Assembly: GCA_025602915.1 (NCBI GenBank)
Contig: JAHLJZ010000012.1
Span: forward strand, 1-64,000
Length of the DNA: 64,000 nt
Direction: 5' to 3'
Origin: Paraphysoderma sedebokerense
Taxonomy: Eukaryota; Blastocladiomycota; Physodermatomycetes; Physodermatales; Physodermataceae
Shown in pieces: positions 21,749 to 33,954 of this stretch; position 1 is the first letter of the stretch, and each line of letters starts with the position of its first letter. A program made the translations under genes and the position numbers. The notes under the pieces were generated by a model. It had not been told where the DNA came from. It searched no databases and saw nothing but the letters and a program-made list of their open reading frames with translations.

Positions 21749-22972
21749 ATGTTGTCCAATATCGATTTACAAAAACTCCCCCTCGTCACCGCCATCGTCG
21801 TCCTGTCCCTCCTGACCCTTTCCGCCGACCTGATCCAACCTGTTTCTGCTAAGCGATGTGCTTCCATCAGTAAAGACGGTGCCTACGCCGGTAGCGGAAC
21901 ACACTACGATCCTACGTAAGTCTGATTTACCTTACACTACCTTCTTCTGGGAAACCTGGGCTCATTGAATCTTGTTGCTGCGTGCCCTCTTGATGATATC
22001 TAGTATTGGCCAAGGTGCTTGCGCCTACGATCCCCCAAATCAAGTCTACCCCAAAAACCCCAGCAGTCCCGAGGAATTGTACGTCGCTGCTATTTCAAAA
22101 GACATGTACCTGGACTCCCAAACCTGCGGATCCTGCCTTGAAGGTATGCTTCAACCGCTTTCGAAATCGTGGATCCACCTTGATTGAATGCAAGCATTAC
22201 TAACTTCTGTTCATTCATTACCATAGTCTGCGCAAGTGGAAAGTGTACCCTTGTGCGAGTCATTGATCGCTGTCCTTCCTGTTCCTCTGGTGATCTTGAT
22301 CTGTCCCCTCAAGCTTTCTCCAAACTCGATGCTCTTGATGCAGGTAGAATCGGTATCCAATGGAAATTGGCTCCTTGCCCAGCTCAATACAGCTTTTACT
22401 GGCAAGCCGGTATCACCTCCGACTGGGCCGGTTTCCAGATCCGTGGTCAACCATGGCCCATCAATACCTTGGAATTGATGCAAGGTGGCAGTTGGGTCGC
22501 TCTTCCTCGCCAATACGACAACTTCTACAAAGCTCGAGGTCTTGGCCTAGGTTCAATCACCGTCAAGGTATCCTTGGTCGACGGAACCGTCGTTGAGTTG
22601 AAAGATATCCCCATCAAAGAAAACAGTGTCACAACCCCGGGCAATGTTCAATACATCTCTGGCGGTTCTCCTCAACCCTCTGCACCTCAGTCAAACTCTA
22701 CCCAATCCAATGGTCCTTCCAACAACTCCACTTCCACCGGTAACAATTCCACACAGACCCCCAACCAAGAATTCACTCACGGGTCGTGGCTCAACACCAC
22801 TACCTACGGTATCACCTCCAACGGTCCCACCTACGACCATCCCAACAACCCCAACTCCTTCCTCCCCTTCCCCAACACTTGCGAAGAGAGCGCTGCCGTC
22901 TCATTCTCACCTAACACTGCCCTCGTCGCTGCCTCATTCATCCTCTCTGCCGCATCCGTGTTATTATTGTAG
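21749..22972 (+). CDS. Expansin-like (double-psi beta-barrel) GPI-type surface protein
   Basis: Three exons. The signal peptide (VTAIVVLSLLTLSADLIQPVSA) ends before KRCAS. The barwin/expansin-like domain reads YAGSGTHYDPT, then GQGACAYDPP, then CGSCLE and VIDRCPSCSSGDLDLSPQAF, so the six-stranded barrel's Cys pairs and the Asp of VxDRCPxC are present. The second part, from FYWQAGITSDWAGFQI to VVELKDIPI, resembles the expansin C-terminal carbohydrate-binding domain. An Asn/Ser/Thr-rich linker follows (NNSTSTGNNSTQT). The protein ends in a hydrophobic run (SFILSAASVLLL), which suggests a GPI anchor. Expansins loosen cellulose or chitin-rich walls without hydrolysis; fungal forms act at the cell surface. 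Codon use is visibly more C-rich at third positions than in neighbours, suggesting strong expression or a different origin. Confidence 0.85.
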
Positions 22973-23887
22973 ATCAAATCACAATGTATTCTTCCTAACT
23001 ATTTAAGTAACTCTAATTATTTAGCTTTTTCGCCTCAAGGCGGGTTGTACTATTATCTTTGTCATTCACAACCCAAACATGGCGCATCCACTGTTTGATA
23101 TCGCAAAAGTTCAAAGACTGTCATAGATTTTGCATTGTTGTATTCATTGCATAGATTATTTGCTTTTTTTTTTAAGTGCGGGTTTGCTTTGTGTATTCAA
23201 TACTCATAACTATTGTTATTTAAAATCATAGAAAGGGGAAAATAAAAGTCTGATAGAAACGAGAGGAAAAAAGAATGTAAAGGAAAAATTAAATAAAACC
23301 AAATAGAATAAACAATATATTAAAAATTGAAAGCAGAAACTCGTCTTACACTTAGTCTCTATTTCATGAGTCTTTCATCGAGTGTGCATTGCACATCACG
23401 CAATCCTGACTTATTCCTATATCATCTATACTTCTTTTCTTCTTTTTATACCCAGCTAATCTCGACCACAATCTGATGTCGGTGACACACTGTATTGTTA
23501 TAATTAGTAGTGGCTGTATACATATCGACAAATGGAATATGGTACGGCCCATTAAGAAAGAATTGCGACACGAAAATGATTCAACCTTCAAGCGATTAGC
23601 TTTGAGCGATGCGAGTGGTCCAAGTCATTCACAAAGGCCATTTTAGAACTTTAGATTATAATCTTATTGTTCTGGATAGAGTGTTAAATAATTGTTTTGG
23701 TTTCTAATCGGTTTATTCTATTCAAGAAATTTAAGCGATTCTCGTCCGTACAAGGTCAAAAGCTGTTCCAACTTGTTGAACACGAAAAATGGGTAGATAA
23801 AGTATAGTCTCGGTTCAAAATGTGTCAACCTAACCTAACCTAGAGACACATAAACAATTTATTACATTACCCGGGATAAATTGGACT
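22973..23887. other. Convergent 3' flanks
   Basis: This lies between the expansin-like gene and the glycine-rich-domain gene. It is AT-rich with no supported gene. A small hairpin (CGCCT..AGGCG) near 23031 lies in the likely 3' untranslated region of the expansin-like gene. Confidence 0.4.
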
Positions 23888-25936
23888 TTAGGAATACAAC
23901 CTAGTTATGGTCACAAAACCGTGTCCTGGATTTACACCTGCCAAGTTCAATTGATTCGTTCCATTATTGTATGAACCTCCTCCGCCACCTCCCAGTAGCA
24001 CAATAGGAGGAAGCGAATCAGGATTGCCATTGATTGCCGGACCTGCTCCGCCTGAATAACCACCGCCGCCGCCGGCACCACCACCTTCACCAGGAGTACA
24101 AGGACGAAAATCAATCCACGAGACAGCTCCTCCGCTCGCCCCCCCTCCGAAACCCCCGTCACCTGCGTAATACAAAGATGCTCCAGCTGACGTTCCCCCT
24201 AAACCCCCATCAAGTGGTCTATGACAATTTCCATTATTCCTGTTCCAGCCCTTACCACCACCGCTTTTCCAACCGGCACCACCCGGTGTCGCGCCCATTC
24301 CATTTGATCCCGCAATTCGTAGTGTTGCATTACCAGTACCTGCTTTACTTGTCTCTCCTGGAAAGACAGTCCCATTCCCGAGTCTACCACCGCCACCGCC
24401 AGCCACTATTAATGGCTCCGTTGTAGATTGTGTATCCCACACAAACGAACCTCCGCCACCACCTGTACTACAAGCAGGAAATCGTCTCTCCCCTTGTTGT
24501 CCAACAAGTATGCCTATAATTTGCCCTCTCACTAATTCAAAGTCACCCCTCATTTGCGCACCTTTTCCACCGGATATCATGTCCCAGCTACCTCCTTCAG
24601 CGCCGGCGCATGTAATTGTGTAAGAAGCAGTAGCTGGGACAGTCCACAATTGGATACCTCGTGTCGGCACATGGAAAAACCTACTGTTCTGTGCCCATGG
24701 CTGCGATGCGTATGCCGTTCTGCAGACAGATAACGACGGACCCGCAACTCCTGTAATCCCCGCATTTGTAAATGTATGTGTAGAGAATGAGTATAGCTCC
24801 CAGTATAGAGGAGGGAACGTAAAATATGCTGTGGCACTAGGCAACATGTTTTCGAGTATGGCACGGTAAATACCTAGTCTGGTGCTATATGAATCAGGTG
24901 TCGTGGGTACTTGACTGGCATTCGGCCATGTGTTGTTGTTGAATGTGCATATAGACATTTGATTTCCACATACTCCAATAACTGAGGTTTCGTCGCTTGC
25001 ATTCGTTGATGTATAAACACACTCGAAAAATCTGTCGGTACAATTGAATGAAAATCGTGTAATGTCTTGCCAACGTGGAATAGAGTCGATAAGGTTTGTT
25101 GCGTATCGTTGCCATCTTGCATCGAAAGATTCAGTGGATGTAGCGAAAGCATCATAGGAGAGAGGCCACAGAATATTCTCGAATGTGCATATAGCCATAC
25201 GATTCCCGCAGTTGCCAACAACGTTATCACTTGATGACCCATTAGATACTGCTATACATTGTGCCATCAGATGTCGACACACTGGGAGGAACACTGTTAG
25301 GCTCTGCCAATTTCTAGCAGAAGTATGAATACCGGAGGAGACATTTCGGTACAGCGTCAATCGTTCGTTCGTGTAGGGCTGTTGCCAATATGCGGAACTG
25401 TCGTTACCGAAAGGCCACCTCCCCTGTCTTTCGGTACAAACACTCATCCCATGACCACAGACACCTGTAACATTATCTTGCCATGGACCACCGTGGGTAT
25501 CGACGCAACGGAGAAATCCCTCTCTACAATCTGGTAAAAAATCGGTCACATTTTGCCAGGGTGTCGCTGGTACGGTTGCCGGTGATGCCAAAATGTTTCG
25601 ATACATAGTTAATTGACTTGAACTTGCAGAGGTCGGTGCAGACGCAGGTCTTGCTCTACCGAAATGCGAGGACCAAGGCCAAGTTAGATTGCCCCAAAAA
25701 GTACAAAGAGCCATTTTGTTGCCGCAGATTCCGACAGCAACGTTGTAATCATCGCTACCGACACCCCCAGTAGACGAGGAATTTACACAACCTCTAAATA
25801 ATTGGCGGCAGTATGGGTGGAATGTTGTCACATCCTGCCATCTGGATTGACCGAACGCGTTCAGCACCAGAGAAGCGACGAGGAGAATCACCAAGAGTGG
25901 ATTAGTTCTTGGAGCCGTTTTTGATGACGAGCCCAT
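23888..25936 (-). CDS. Secreted protein with four Cys-repeats and an ALK-type glycine-rich domain
   Basis: One uninterrupted reading frame of about 682 residues. It starts at MGSSSKTAPRTNP, followed by a signal peptide (LLVILLVASLVLNAFG). Residues of about 31-360 hold four tandem repeats of roughly 80-95 residues. Each is built on WQ(D/N)(V/I/L)T.F...C......C, then (V/I)GxCGN.M..CTF and a trailing YRN/YRA helix. From about residue 380 comes YTITCAGAEGG and RGDFELVRGQIIGILVGQQG, then CSTGGGGGSFVW, IVAGGGGGRLG and more Gly-rich runs, ending GHGFVTITRLYS. This matches the glycine-rich domain known from ALK/LTK receptors and from some secreted proteins. There is no membrane span, so it is probably extracellular. 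A longer in-frame ATG at 26080 is less likely because it would bury the signal peptide. A broken copy lies at 53526-54112. The function is unknown. Confidence 0.8.
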   Translation of the reverse strand: MGSSSKTAPRTNPLLVILLVASLVLNAFGQSRWQDVTTFHPYCRQLFRGCVNSSSTGGVGSDDYNVAVGICGNKMALCTFWGNLTWPWSSHFGRARPASAPTSASSSQLTMYRNILASPATVPATPWQNVTDFLPDCREGFLRCVDTHGGPWQDNVTGVCGHGMSVCTERQGRWPFGNDSSAYWQQPYTNERLTLYRNVSSGIHTSARNWQSLTVFLPVCRHLMAQCIAVSNGSSSDNVVGNCGNRMAICTFENILWPLSYDAFATSTESFDARWQRYATNLIDSIPRWQDITRFSFNCTDRFFECVYTSTNASDETSVIGVCGNQMSICTFNNNTWPNASQVPTTPDSYSTRLGIYRAILENMLPSATAYFTFPPLYWELYSFSTHTFTNAGITGVAGPSLSVCRTAYASQPWAQNSRFFHVPTRGIQLWTVPATASYTITCAGAEGGSWDMISGGKGAQMRGDFELVRGQIIGILVGQQGERRFPACSTGGGGGSFVWDTQSTTEPLIVAGGGGGRLGNGTVFPGETSKAGTGNATLRIAGSNGMGATPGGAGWKSGGGKGWNRNNGNCHRPLDGGLGGTSAGASLYYAGDGGFGGGASGGAVSWIDFRPCTPGEGGGAGGGGGYSGGAGPAINGNPDSLPPIVLLGGGGGGSYNNGTNQLNLAGVNPGHGFVTITRLYS

Positions 25937-27057
25937 ACGAAAAGATTGAAATTTCCGAGTTTGTATGCAAATTGCCGTGGATGGTATGATTGGGAATGGG
26001 ATTTGCGAAATGATCCACCAATGCAGCGAATGTTGATTGAGACTAGCCTCCCTAATCTTGAGTTGTAATGAATTAAACAAGATGCCTTTCTAATGGTCTA
26101 ATGAACAAAACATTTGGAGAAAAACATAAAGTTTCATGTTACATCCAGTATGCATACAATAAACATTTCAAACAAAGGAAACAAGACTACAAAATCTGCT
26201 CGCACCTTTTGTTAATTTGTTTCCGCTTGCTTGTGACGTTGAAACAGTTGTGTCGTCGGCGTGAAACAATTGTCTCTCGTTCTCAAGAAGTGAGGTGAAT
26301 TGTCTTCTTAATACTTCGATGGGATGAGATGATGAAACGAGAAGGAACGGAAAGAAGGAATTTGGAACAGAGAGAGCGTCGATACAAGATCAGGCGTGAT
26401 CCGCGGATCGTCAATGCGCTGTCTGAGCGCAATCCGAAGGTGAAGTGTGGACACTTTGTCGACACAGCAGTGATGAATTTTCATTCTGCACATTAGTAGA
26501 TACATTGCGGAATTGCGAATATTGCAGATGTGGAGAATGTCATTGGAAGGGGCTCATATCGGGAGATACCTATGTCATTATATCGGATCCCCACTTAGTG
26601 CTGATATGCTATAATGCTAGAGCAGACTACCTAATTGCCAATACCTGAGTTATGGGTTCACCGACGGACTTCCATGACATAACGCCTGGATTCATTCGAA
26701 CTCATTCTCAGAATGAAAAATCATATATATAAGCCCGTCCTATTGTTATGTTTGTATGACAATTAAATGGGATAAACACATTCAAGGAGGAGCATCTTGT
26801 AACGTCCGGAATGTTATCCGCACACTATAGCACTGTACAAGAACCAATACATACAAATAGCGCACATCATGAATATAAAGCGGAATCGGACTTCTCTCGA
26901 TATCTTCTTCAGTATTCAGTATGTCGATCCCTTATATTTTGTTCCTATTTAATATTGCGGAACAAGACCAAATGACGACGCGATAAACAAAGAATTTTAG
27001 GACCTTAGCAACCGCGCGACTCGCTGTCGTTCGTCTTGAAATTATCATTAAATAGAG
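25937..27057. other. Gap with a possible 55-codon frame
   Basis: No supported gene. A small plus-strand frame (26329-26496) encodes a basic peptide (RERRYKIRRDPRIVNALSER). It includes the palindrome GATCCGCGGATC (26398-26409) and a TGCGCT/AGCGCA hairpin just after it. It could be a small gene, a structured RNA or chance. Confidence 0.3.
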
Positions 27058-30000
27058 ATGGATATTTCACCAGATTTATTGTCTTTGTTGATACAGGTAA
27101 AGTCATTTTCTTGGTGTTTCTGAAAACCGAAAATGAACTTAACCAGATATTTGTCCTAGCATCAATCTCTTGATTCGATCGAATCGTTGTTATCATCATT
27201 ATTCGATATTCTTCAATCTTCTCCGAATCAAAACAAAACATTAGTGTTGAATCAAATAAAAGATGTGTTGGATGCGGTCTTGAAGATCGATGGTTTGTCG
27301 TCCGGAAAAGTAAGAATTACCTGACTTTTGGGAACAGGGTGTTGTACGATTCTCGAGAAATGATGGCGGATAATTAATTGGCTACTTTCTTGAAACTTCC
27401 ACTCAGATGTTGGCTTTATATGAAAAATTCGAAGAGTGTACAGTGAAATGTCGGTATCATAATGAAATGAAAACAATCGGTATCGTTTTGATTTCGGATT
27501 CAAATGTGAGTGTCAGAGTTTCATCCTGTACTAAATTTAAATTATGGTGAGTTTAGTGCTCGATGTTACCGCAACCTTCCTTTTCCACGGAATGTCTACA
27601 TTTGGTGCCCAATTCTTCCAATATTTTATCAATAATGCGTTTCAACCACCGAAAGAAGACTCTCACGCCGACCGTTCCTTTAACGATTCTACGACCAACA
27701 TCGACTTTTCAATGATTTTCAATACCTTAGATATCAATATACTGTCATTACCGAGTCTATATAAGGACACAAGAGACTTCAAACTTTCCCTACTGGATTC
27801 GTTGAACGTCATTTCGTCATTTTTATATCGGCTTAACGAACACGTAAACCCGGGGCCAAAGTTAGACCACGAAGAAGAAAGAAGCATACTGGAGAATGGG
27901 TTTTATGCAGTATTGTGTTGTGTAGGGAATAAAGATCGCAAAGCGAGATTGGCAAGTACCCAGATTTTGAATGGTTTCTTGACATGGGACGAAAAGCGGA
28001 ATGGAGGACGAAACTTGAATCGTTGGTGTGAGGTATGCTTCGATTCACATCATATGAACGTGTATCCTAATGATGCTGATCAATTTCTGATTTCTTCCTT
28101 TGTGGGCATAGTTAATATGGATTGTCGCCGAGTATTTATTCAACCAGCCAAGAACTTCGGAACTGTATATTGATGCTCAGAGTATGATTGCTCGAACGTT
28201 TGACTCGTTTGCAAGTTTGATTACGAATCCACCTCCTACTTCGAAAATTTTGTTTGACATTCGAACAAAGGAAACGTTCTTTCATATGATCCAGGTTTGC
28301 CTTTAACACTGATGACTTTCCTGTGCAACATCGGTGTAACTGGAACGGTTCAAATTTTCCTGCTTGTAGAGTCACTTAGTCGAATCCGATACCTTGACAC
28401 GAAAATACGCGGTTTATCTGATTAAGCGGGTGGTAGATTTATGTGCGAAATATCCAAAACATTCCCAGAATATTGAATGGAGTTCCCTATTCGTCTGGGA
28501 TAACAATATTGATATGGGAAACGTTTGGAAAGATTTCTTCTTGCTCTACGAAGTTAGTCAAGAAACATATTCACATCTCATCGAGGTTTGCTTTTCACTT
28601 CTAAAAATCTGGAGAGCGCAGTCCTAAAGTAACGACTTGAGTATAGCCCGCACTTCATAAACTAGACCAGTACTTGTCCCAATCTCCATCCGGCGCTACG
28701 ACTGGGAACCTCGCCATGTCATGGTGGAACATTATCTTCATCAAAGGCTTCCAAAACGAATCATTGTCATCTAGAAAAATCATTCTAAATTATATACTAT
28801 CCAATCAAAGCCGGGATATCACGAACCGTGTAGCAGGGCAGACAGAGTTTATGAGGCTCCATTTCTTTCCGGCATTGGAAACACAAGGGTTATATGTGGT
28901 TGGTGGAGTTGGTAATATGGTTTCGGTGTTTGGAGAGTCTATCTCGGATTGGGTGAGGCGAGTGATTCTGGGCATGCAAGATATAAAAGAAAAGGTTACT
29001 CCCAGTCTTTTATTTTTGTTATTGCTAATCTTACGCCTTTTCTGACATTGCTGTGAATGGCGATCTGTTTTTATGAAATTCAGAAAATATTCGTCAAGAC
29101 TCTCTTAAAGCAATTAGCAACCTCCTTGCATAACATCTTTGCGATCACGTATCTTACTCAAGGATTGGCGCAACTGGCACAAATGAATTTTCCTTTGCTC
29201 GATGCGCAGGATTTGCAACATTTGGGAATACTCTCTAATCATCCAACTGTAACGTTCGTATTCTCATATATCAATTTGATGTTTTGCCTGATGAGGGAAG
29301 TAGCTAAATATTCTAACGTCCGTAGAACGAAATACACCCGCATACTCAACAAACGATTCGCAGCCAGAATTTTAACAGGGTTAACCGATCCGTGTGCACA
29401 CTCATTTGACGAAATTGCAACGTGAGTGACAATTGAATTACTGCAATTTACAATTAATCTCACACTGGTAAATTATGCCCACAGAATCATCTCGGCCGTG
29501 TTATCCGAAAGTTCAGATGTATCTCCGTCCACAGTTGAAGGAAAGATGATCACAGATTGGTTACTTCGACGGCCTGATAACACTGATATGGTGAGCTCTT
29601 TTTGATTTGGGGCATCTTGACTTAGCTAACTGCATTTCAATTGTTCAATAGAAATGGGTGGAATCGAACATCAAAGCACTCATTGCGTCTTACATGACAT
29701 CCGAAAGTACTACTTTCCCTCACATCATCTCAACCATCCCGCTGAATGACAAACTAACACATATAAATCACCGACAGCCACATTCTATCCAGTGTTCAAA
29801 ACCGAATCCGACAAGATTGCGCGAATATTAGCATTCGCTGTTACCCATAATCCCAAATGTCTACCGAACATCCTCGAGCAGTTCTTAGAAAAGTTGAATA
29901 TGATTTATAGTCATACTTACTTGCCGGAAATGTCACAAGAACGACTACTCTGCTTACTGGATTCTATTTTTGTCGTATTCGGGAGTATGGGATTGAAGTC

Positions 30001-33000
30001 AAGTAGGGTTTCGTTTATTGATTTTTGTTAAATCATGAAATTAGAAGGCTAACGGTTGTTGCGATGCTTCCAGTGGATGCGTTGAAAAGTCTGCTTCAGA
30101 AAAGTAAATCGGAGGTATTAAGTTACGTTGAGAATTGTGTGCTTTCGTCTCGGGGAAATCGATTGTTAGGTAACTTCAAAACTTGAGAAAATCCATTCCC
30201 TAAATCTCGAGTGACAATATGATTCTTTTGGGGGATAGAAACCGATATTCGATCATTGTATTCAGCAGTTCTTAAGAACATATTGGTTGAACACCCGTTG
30301 TGGAATACTACAGATTTAGAAGCCTTGTGTTCAGCTCTTATTGGAAATGCCGTGTCGACGTTACATGCATTATTTCAGTCCAGTGGTACGTCATTTTTTC
30401 GCAGTTATCAATTCGATGCTATTCATGAGAGGTTTTCTAAGTGTTCCTTAGAAAGGACGCTATCCACAGAATTTACGAAACTTAACCTCGTCACTCTCCT
30501 TGGGAACACTTTGTCCTGTGCCGTCACCCAAAAATTCAGAATTCACAATGTGTCTTTCACCAATGAATTACTTAATCAAATTTCAAGCTTTGAGTTACGT
30601 CGTCCGAAAAATACGCCTGCTAAAATGAGTTGGGGAGATGTGATGTCAATGTTTGTAGCTGAAAAATGGTTATGTGTGCATTTTTACATTCGGTACACCG
30701 AAATTGTATGTATTCGTTTGTTTGGTATCCCCTAGCTTAGCACTTTGGTTCTTATGTTTTTCACATTTATTAGCAAAACCAAACATCGGATTTGGTACAC
30801 GCACTTGAAACCTGCGTCGATGAAGTCGATAAAGTGGCTTTCGAATTCGGTATACCCGTTTATAACTGTCTCGCTCGGTTGACGCAGCATCACACTTCAA
30901 AACATGCGGATCTTGTAAGACCTCAAATTCACATTCATCGTGTCACTTGGTTTGAATTAATGAGTTTCTCTCAATAGATCGCTCAAGCGGCTGACCTTAT
31001 TTGGCTCAATGTCAGAGAGAACTTGAACAACTCGAAACCGTTTTTACCACTTATCACTTCGTTTATCCAATTTTTATTTCAACCTGCTCATTTTACCTGT
31101 CCCGAACTTACAGACGTTTTTCAGAAGGTAACGTGTTTCTTTCCCACCAAGCATCCGGCAGTATATTTTAACTTTCATCGTCTTCAGTATTTTGATTTAA
31201 TCGCTGAGCTGTCGGAGTTCCGTGCCAACATCATGACCCAAGTCTCCTCCTGTTACTATCAATTCTGGAAAACATTATCCCCCGAAGCAATTGATAGTTT
31301 ACGTCGCTCAAAACATATTTTCTTGCATTTTATTATGTTCGGTCCTTATAGAGACGAATCCAATCAACGGTTCAATGCTTCTGTTTGTATGAAATTGTCA
31401 GAAACTGATATTTCTGAAGACGAATTAAAGTGAGTTTAGTTGCCTTGTCGACGATGCCAATTGTACTCAATTAATCTTTCTGTCTCAATAGCACTGCTAG
31501 TGCAGATCTGTCCAATTCAGATTACATTGTTCGAGTTCAGGCAAATCTGATTTTGATGCACCTATGTCCAAGTACTCCCTCACATCGACTGTTTGCTCGT
31601 CAACTGCTGGATGTGTTATTCGAGACATTAAAATCACCAGAATACCATCCTGATTTAGAATTCAACAATCAGATAACACAACGAAAAAAGGTACTTGCAT
31701 GATATTGTTCATTGATAGAGTTTAGATAGATACTGACTGGGGTGGTATAGTGCCGAATGTGGTCTAGTGTTTTAATAATTTTAGAATGCGTCGATGACGA
31801 CTATGGCTACATCGTCAAAGAATTGATCGATGCCATCGTTCTCGAAGTCACAACAGTTACCAGATATTATATTGAATGGGCCTTGATGCGAATCTTGATC
31901 AAATGTTATCCAAAGCATACTGATGAGTTCTGGAAAATGCTTCAGTCGTGGAATTTAAAAGCTCATATCGTTATATCTTTGATTACTGTTGCAAATATTG
32001 TGGGTAGATGTTTGAAAGATCCTGACCATCAATACACATTTTTCAAAGAGGTTTGTCTCGTTGAAGTTGGATTCATTATTGTCCTAAAGTATTGGCACAT
32101 CTCAATCTTACTCCTGCTAAATTATCAAATACTATTCACCACTACAGTTCTTCTCAATCGTACCTGGGTGGCTGACAAGCAATCACTTCACGATTCGGTC
32201 CTTCACGCAATGGGCGTTTATTACAAATTGGAAATACTGTCGTTCCCAACCGTAAGAGTTCCCATTCTTTTCTTTCGACAATCTTAATCTGATTATTAAA
32301 TTATTATACTCCAGACATTTATCTAATCTATTAATAGAAAATCAGTTATCTGCCCTCACAACTTACATGGAGAAAAACGAGGATGTTGCCAAATTTCTGT
32401 CAAAATATCATACTGTTTCATATTACAGCAACGATTTTGATCCCAGTGAAGATTTTACTGTTGAATTTATATTCAAGCGGTTACCCTGGTTATGGGATTC
32501 GGCGGACGATGAGAAGATTTCTTCCGTATGTTGTTATTGATCGGATCAATATTTAGCAGTAACTAAAAACTGATGCTTGATTCAACTTGCAGCGTATTTT
32601 CCAAAAATTGGACCCGACTCCGTCTACGGTGATACCATTCCACAATCCGGGTCGTAAATTCTACCGCAAAATAAAAAATCAAATTGATTTGGACCTTGTT
32701 GATGAAATTGTTGATCCAATACCTCAAAAAGATGTTACCGAAGAACAAGACATGGCAATTCAACGAAAAATTACACCCTGGGAAACTATGTTGGAAACTG
32801 ATATGGACTTATCTAGAATGAATCTACAAATGACAAGTAAACGAAGGAAACGAAATGACTTGATTGTGGTTGCAAGTCTAATTGATAAAATGCCCAACTT
32901 GGGAGGTCTGCAGCGATATTTTCTATATACCTTACGCTACCACATATACTGAATTTTGTTTTTTTGCGGGATCATGATATATTTCTATATTGATATTCAG

Positions 33001-33518
33001 GGCTTTGTCGGACGTGTGAAATTTTTAATGCATCGCTTTTGACTCTCCATTCATTAAAGTGGTCGCAAGATCCGGGATTCAAATCCGTTGCTGTCTCAGC
33101 CGAACGGTGGCTTGCTATGCAGGAAGTCCGTATCGAAAATTTGAAAGAATATCTGGTGTCATTGAAATTGAAAGGTTATCGAATCGTTGGAGTGGAGCAG
33201 ACTAGTACCAGTGTTTCTTTAAGCTCGTTTGAGTTTGGTGAAAAAGAAGTCGTGGTGTTGGGGAAAGAAAGAGAAGGGATCCCTGCTGATATATTAGCAG
33301 TATGTGACGTTTGTGTTGAAATTCCACAGATGGGATTGACCAGGTTCGTTACAATTTCCGTTCCCTTTAATGCACAGAGAATATTAACTAATTTGGCAAC
33401 TTTTGTTCTGATTGCTAGGTCCTTGAATGTTCATGTATCGGGTGCTGTAGTGATTTGGGAATACACAAAACAAATCTTAACTCGGCAGTCAGTGGTACCA
33501 AAGACATTAAATTCGTGA
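27058..33518 (+). CDS. TRM3: tRNA (Gm18) 2'-O-methyltransferase, Trm3/TARBP1
   Basis: This large gene has about twenty exons. The first exon reads MDISPDLLSLLIQ. The long N-terminal part (27 to 32.5 kb) is helical and repeat-like, as in the HEAT-type scaffold of TARBP1/Trm3. The last exons form a SpoU-class (SPOUT) domain. LIVVASLIDKMPNLGGL is the family's first motif, VVVLGKEREGIPADILAV is motif 2, and LNVHVSGAVVIWEYTKQ (after an intron that removes about 70 nt from IPQMGLTR) is motif 3. The enzyme 2'-O-methylates guanosine 18 in the D-loop of several tRNAs, with S-adenosylmethionine bound in the knot. The catalytic motifs look whole. Internal exon joins were not all resolved. It reads in the same direction as the next four genes. 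Confidence 0.88.
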
Positions 33519-33840
33519 AAATGCTTTATTATCATGTTATTTATTACAGACATCAATAAATTAATGTAGTATCACTATATTTTGGAGTCATGGGTATAAT
33601 AATTTCAACTAAAATATGACATGTTTGGTCCGCTTGAAGATATTTATAAGCAATTGTAACTCATCTTATATACTCACAGAATTCCTCGTAGTTCGTATTA
33701 GCAGAATTTCTATTCGAATAAGTTCAAACAGGCACAAAACGCGCTAAGCATCTAAATTCAGAATTCTCTGTGGAATTATCTTTTCCGTATTCCGGTGCTA
33801 GCGTAGTTTCAACAGAAAAAGAGTGGATCCATTAAGCGCA

Positions 33841-33868
33841 CCAATTCTGCGTGATCACGCAGAATTGG
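33841..33868. promoter_or_regulatory. Perfect 28-bp palindrome upstream of a secreted-protein gene
   Basis: The arm CCAATTCTGCGTGA is followed directly by its exact reverse complement. It sits 86 bp before the start codon at 33955 and could be a binding site for a dimeric factor. Nothing in the sequence shows this directly. Confidence 0.6.
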
Positions 33869-33954
33869 CTTTGCTCTCATTGTTCATAGCAGAAATGGGG
33901 AAAAACATAAAGGACTGATGGCAAATATGAGATCTTCGCAGCAATTGAAAAACT

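Noticed and set aside
23827-23843. CCTAA repeats that resemble telomere sequence.
   Set aside because: Only about three units, in a convergent gene flank; too short to call an interstitial telomere.
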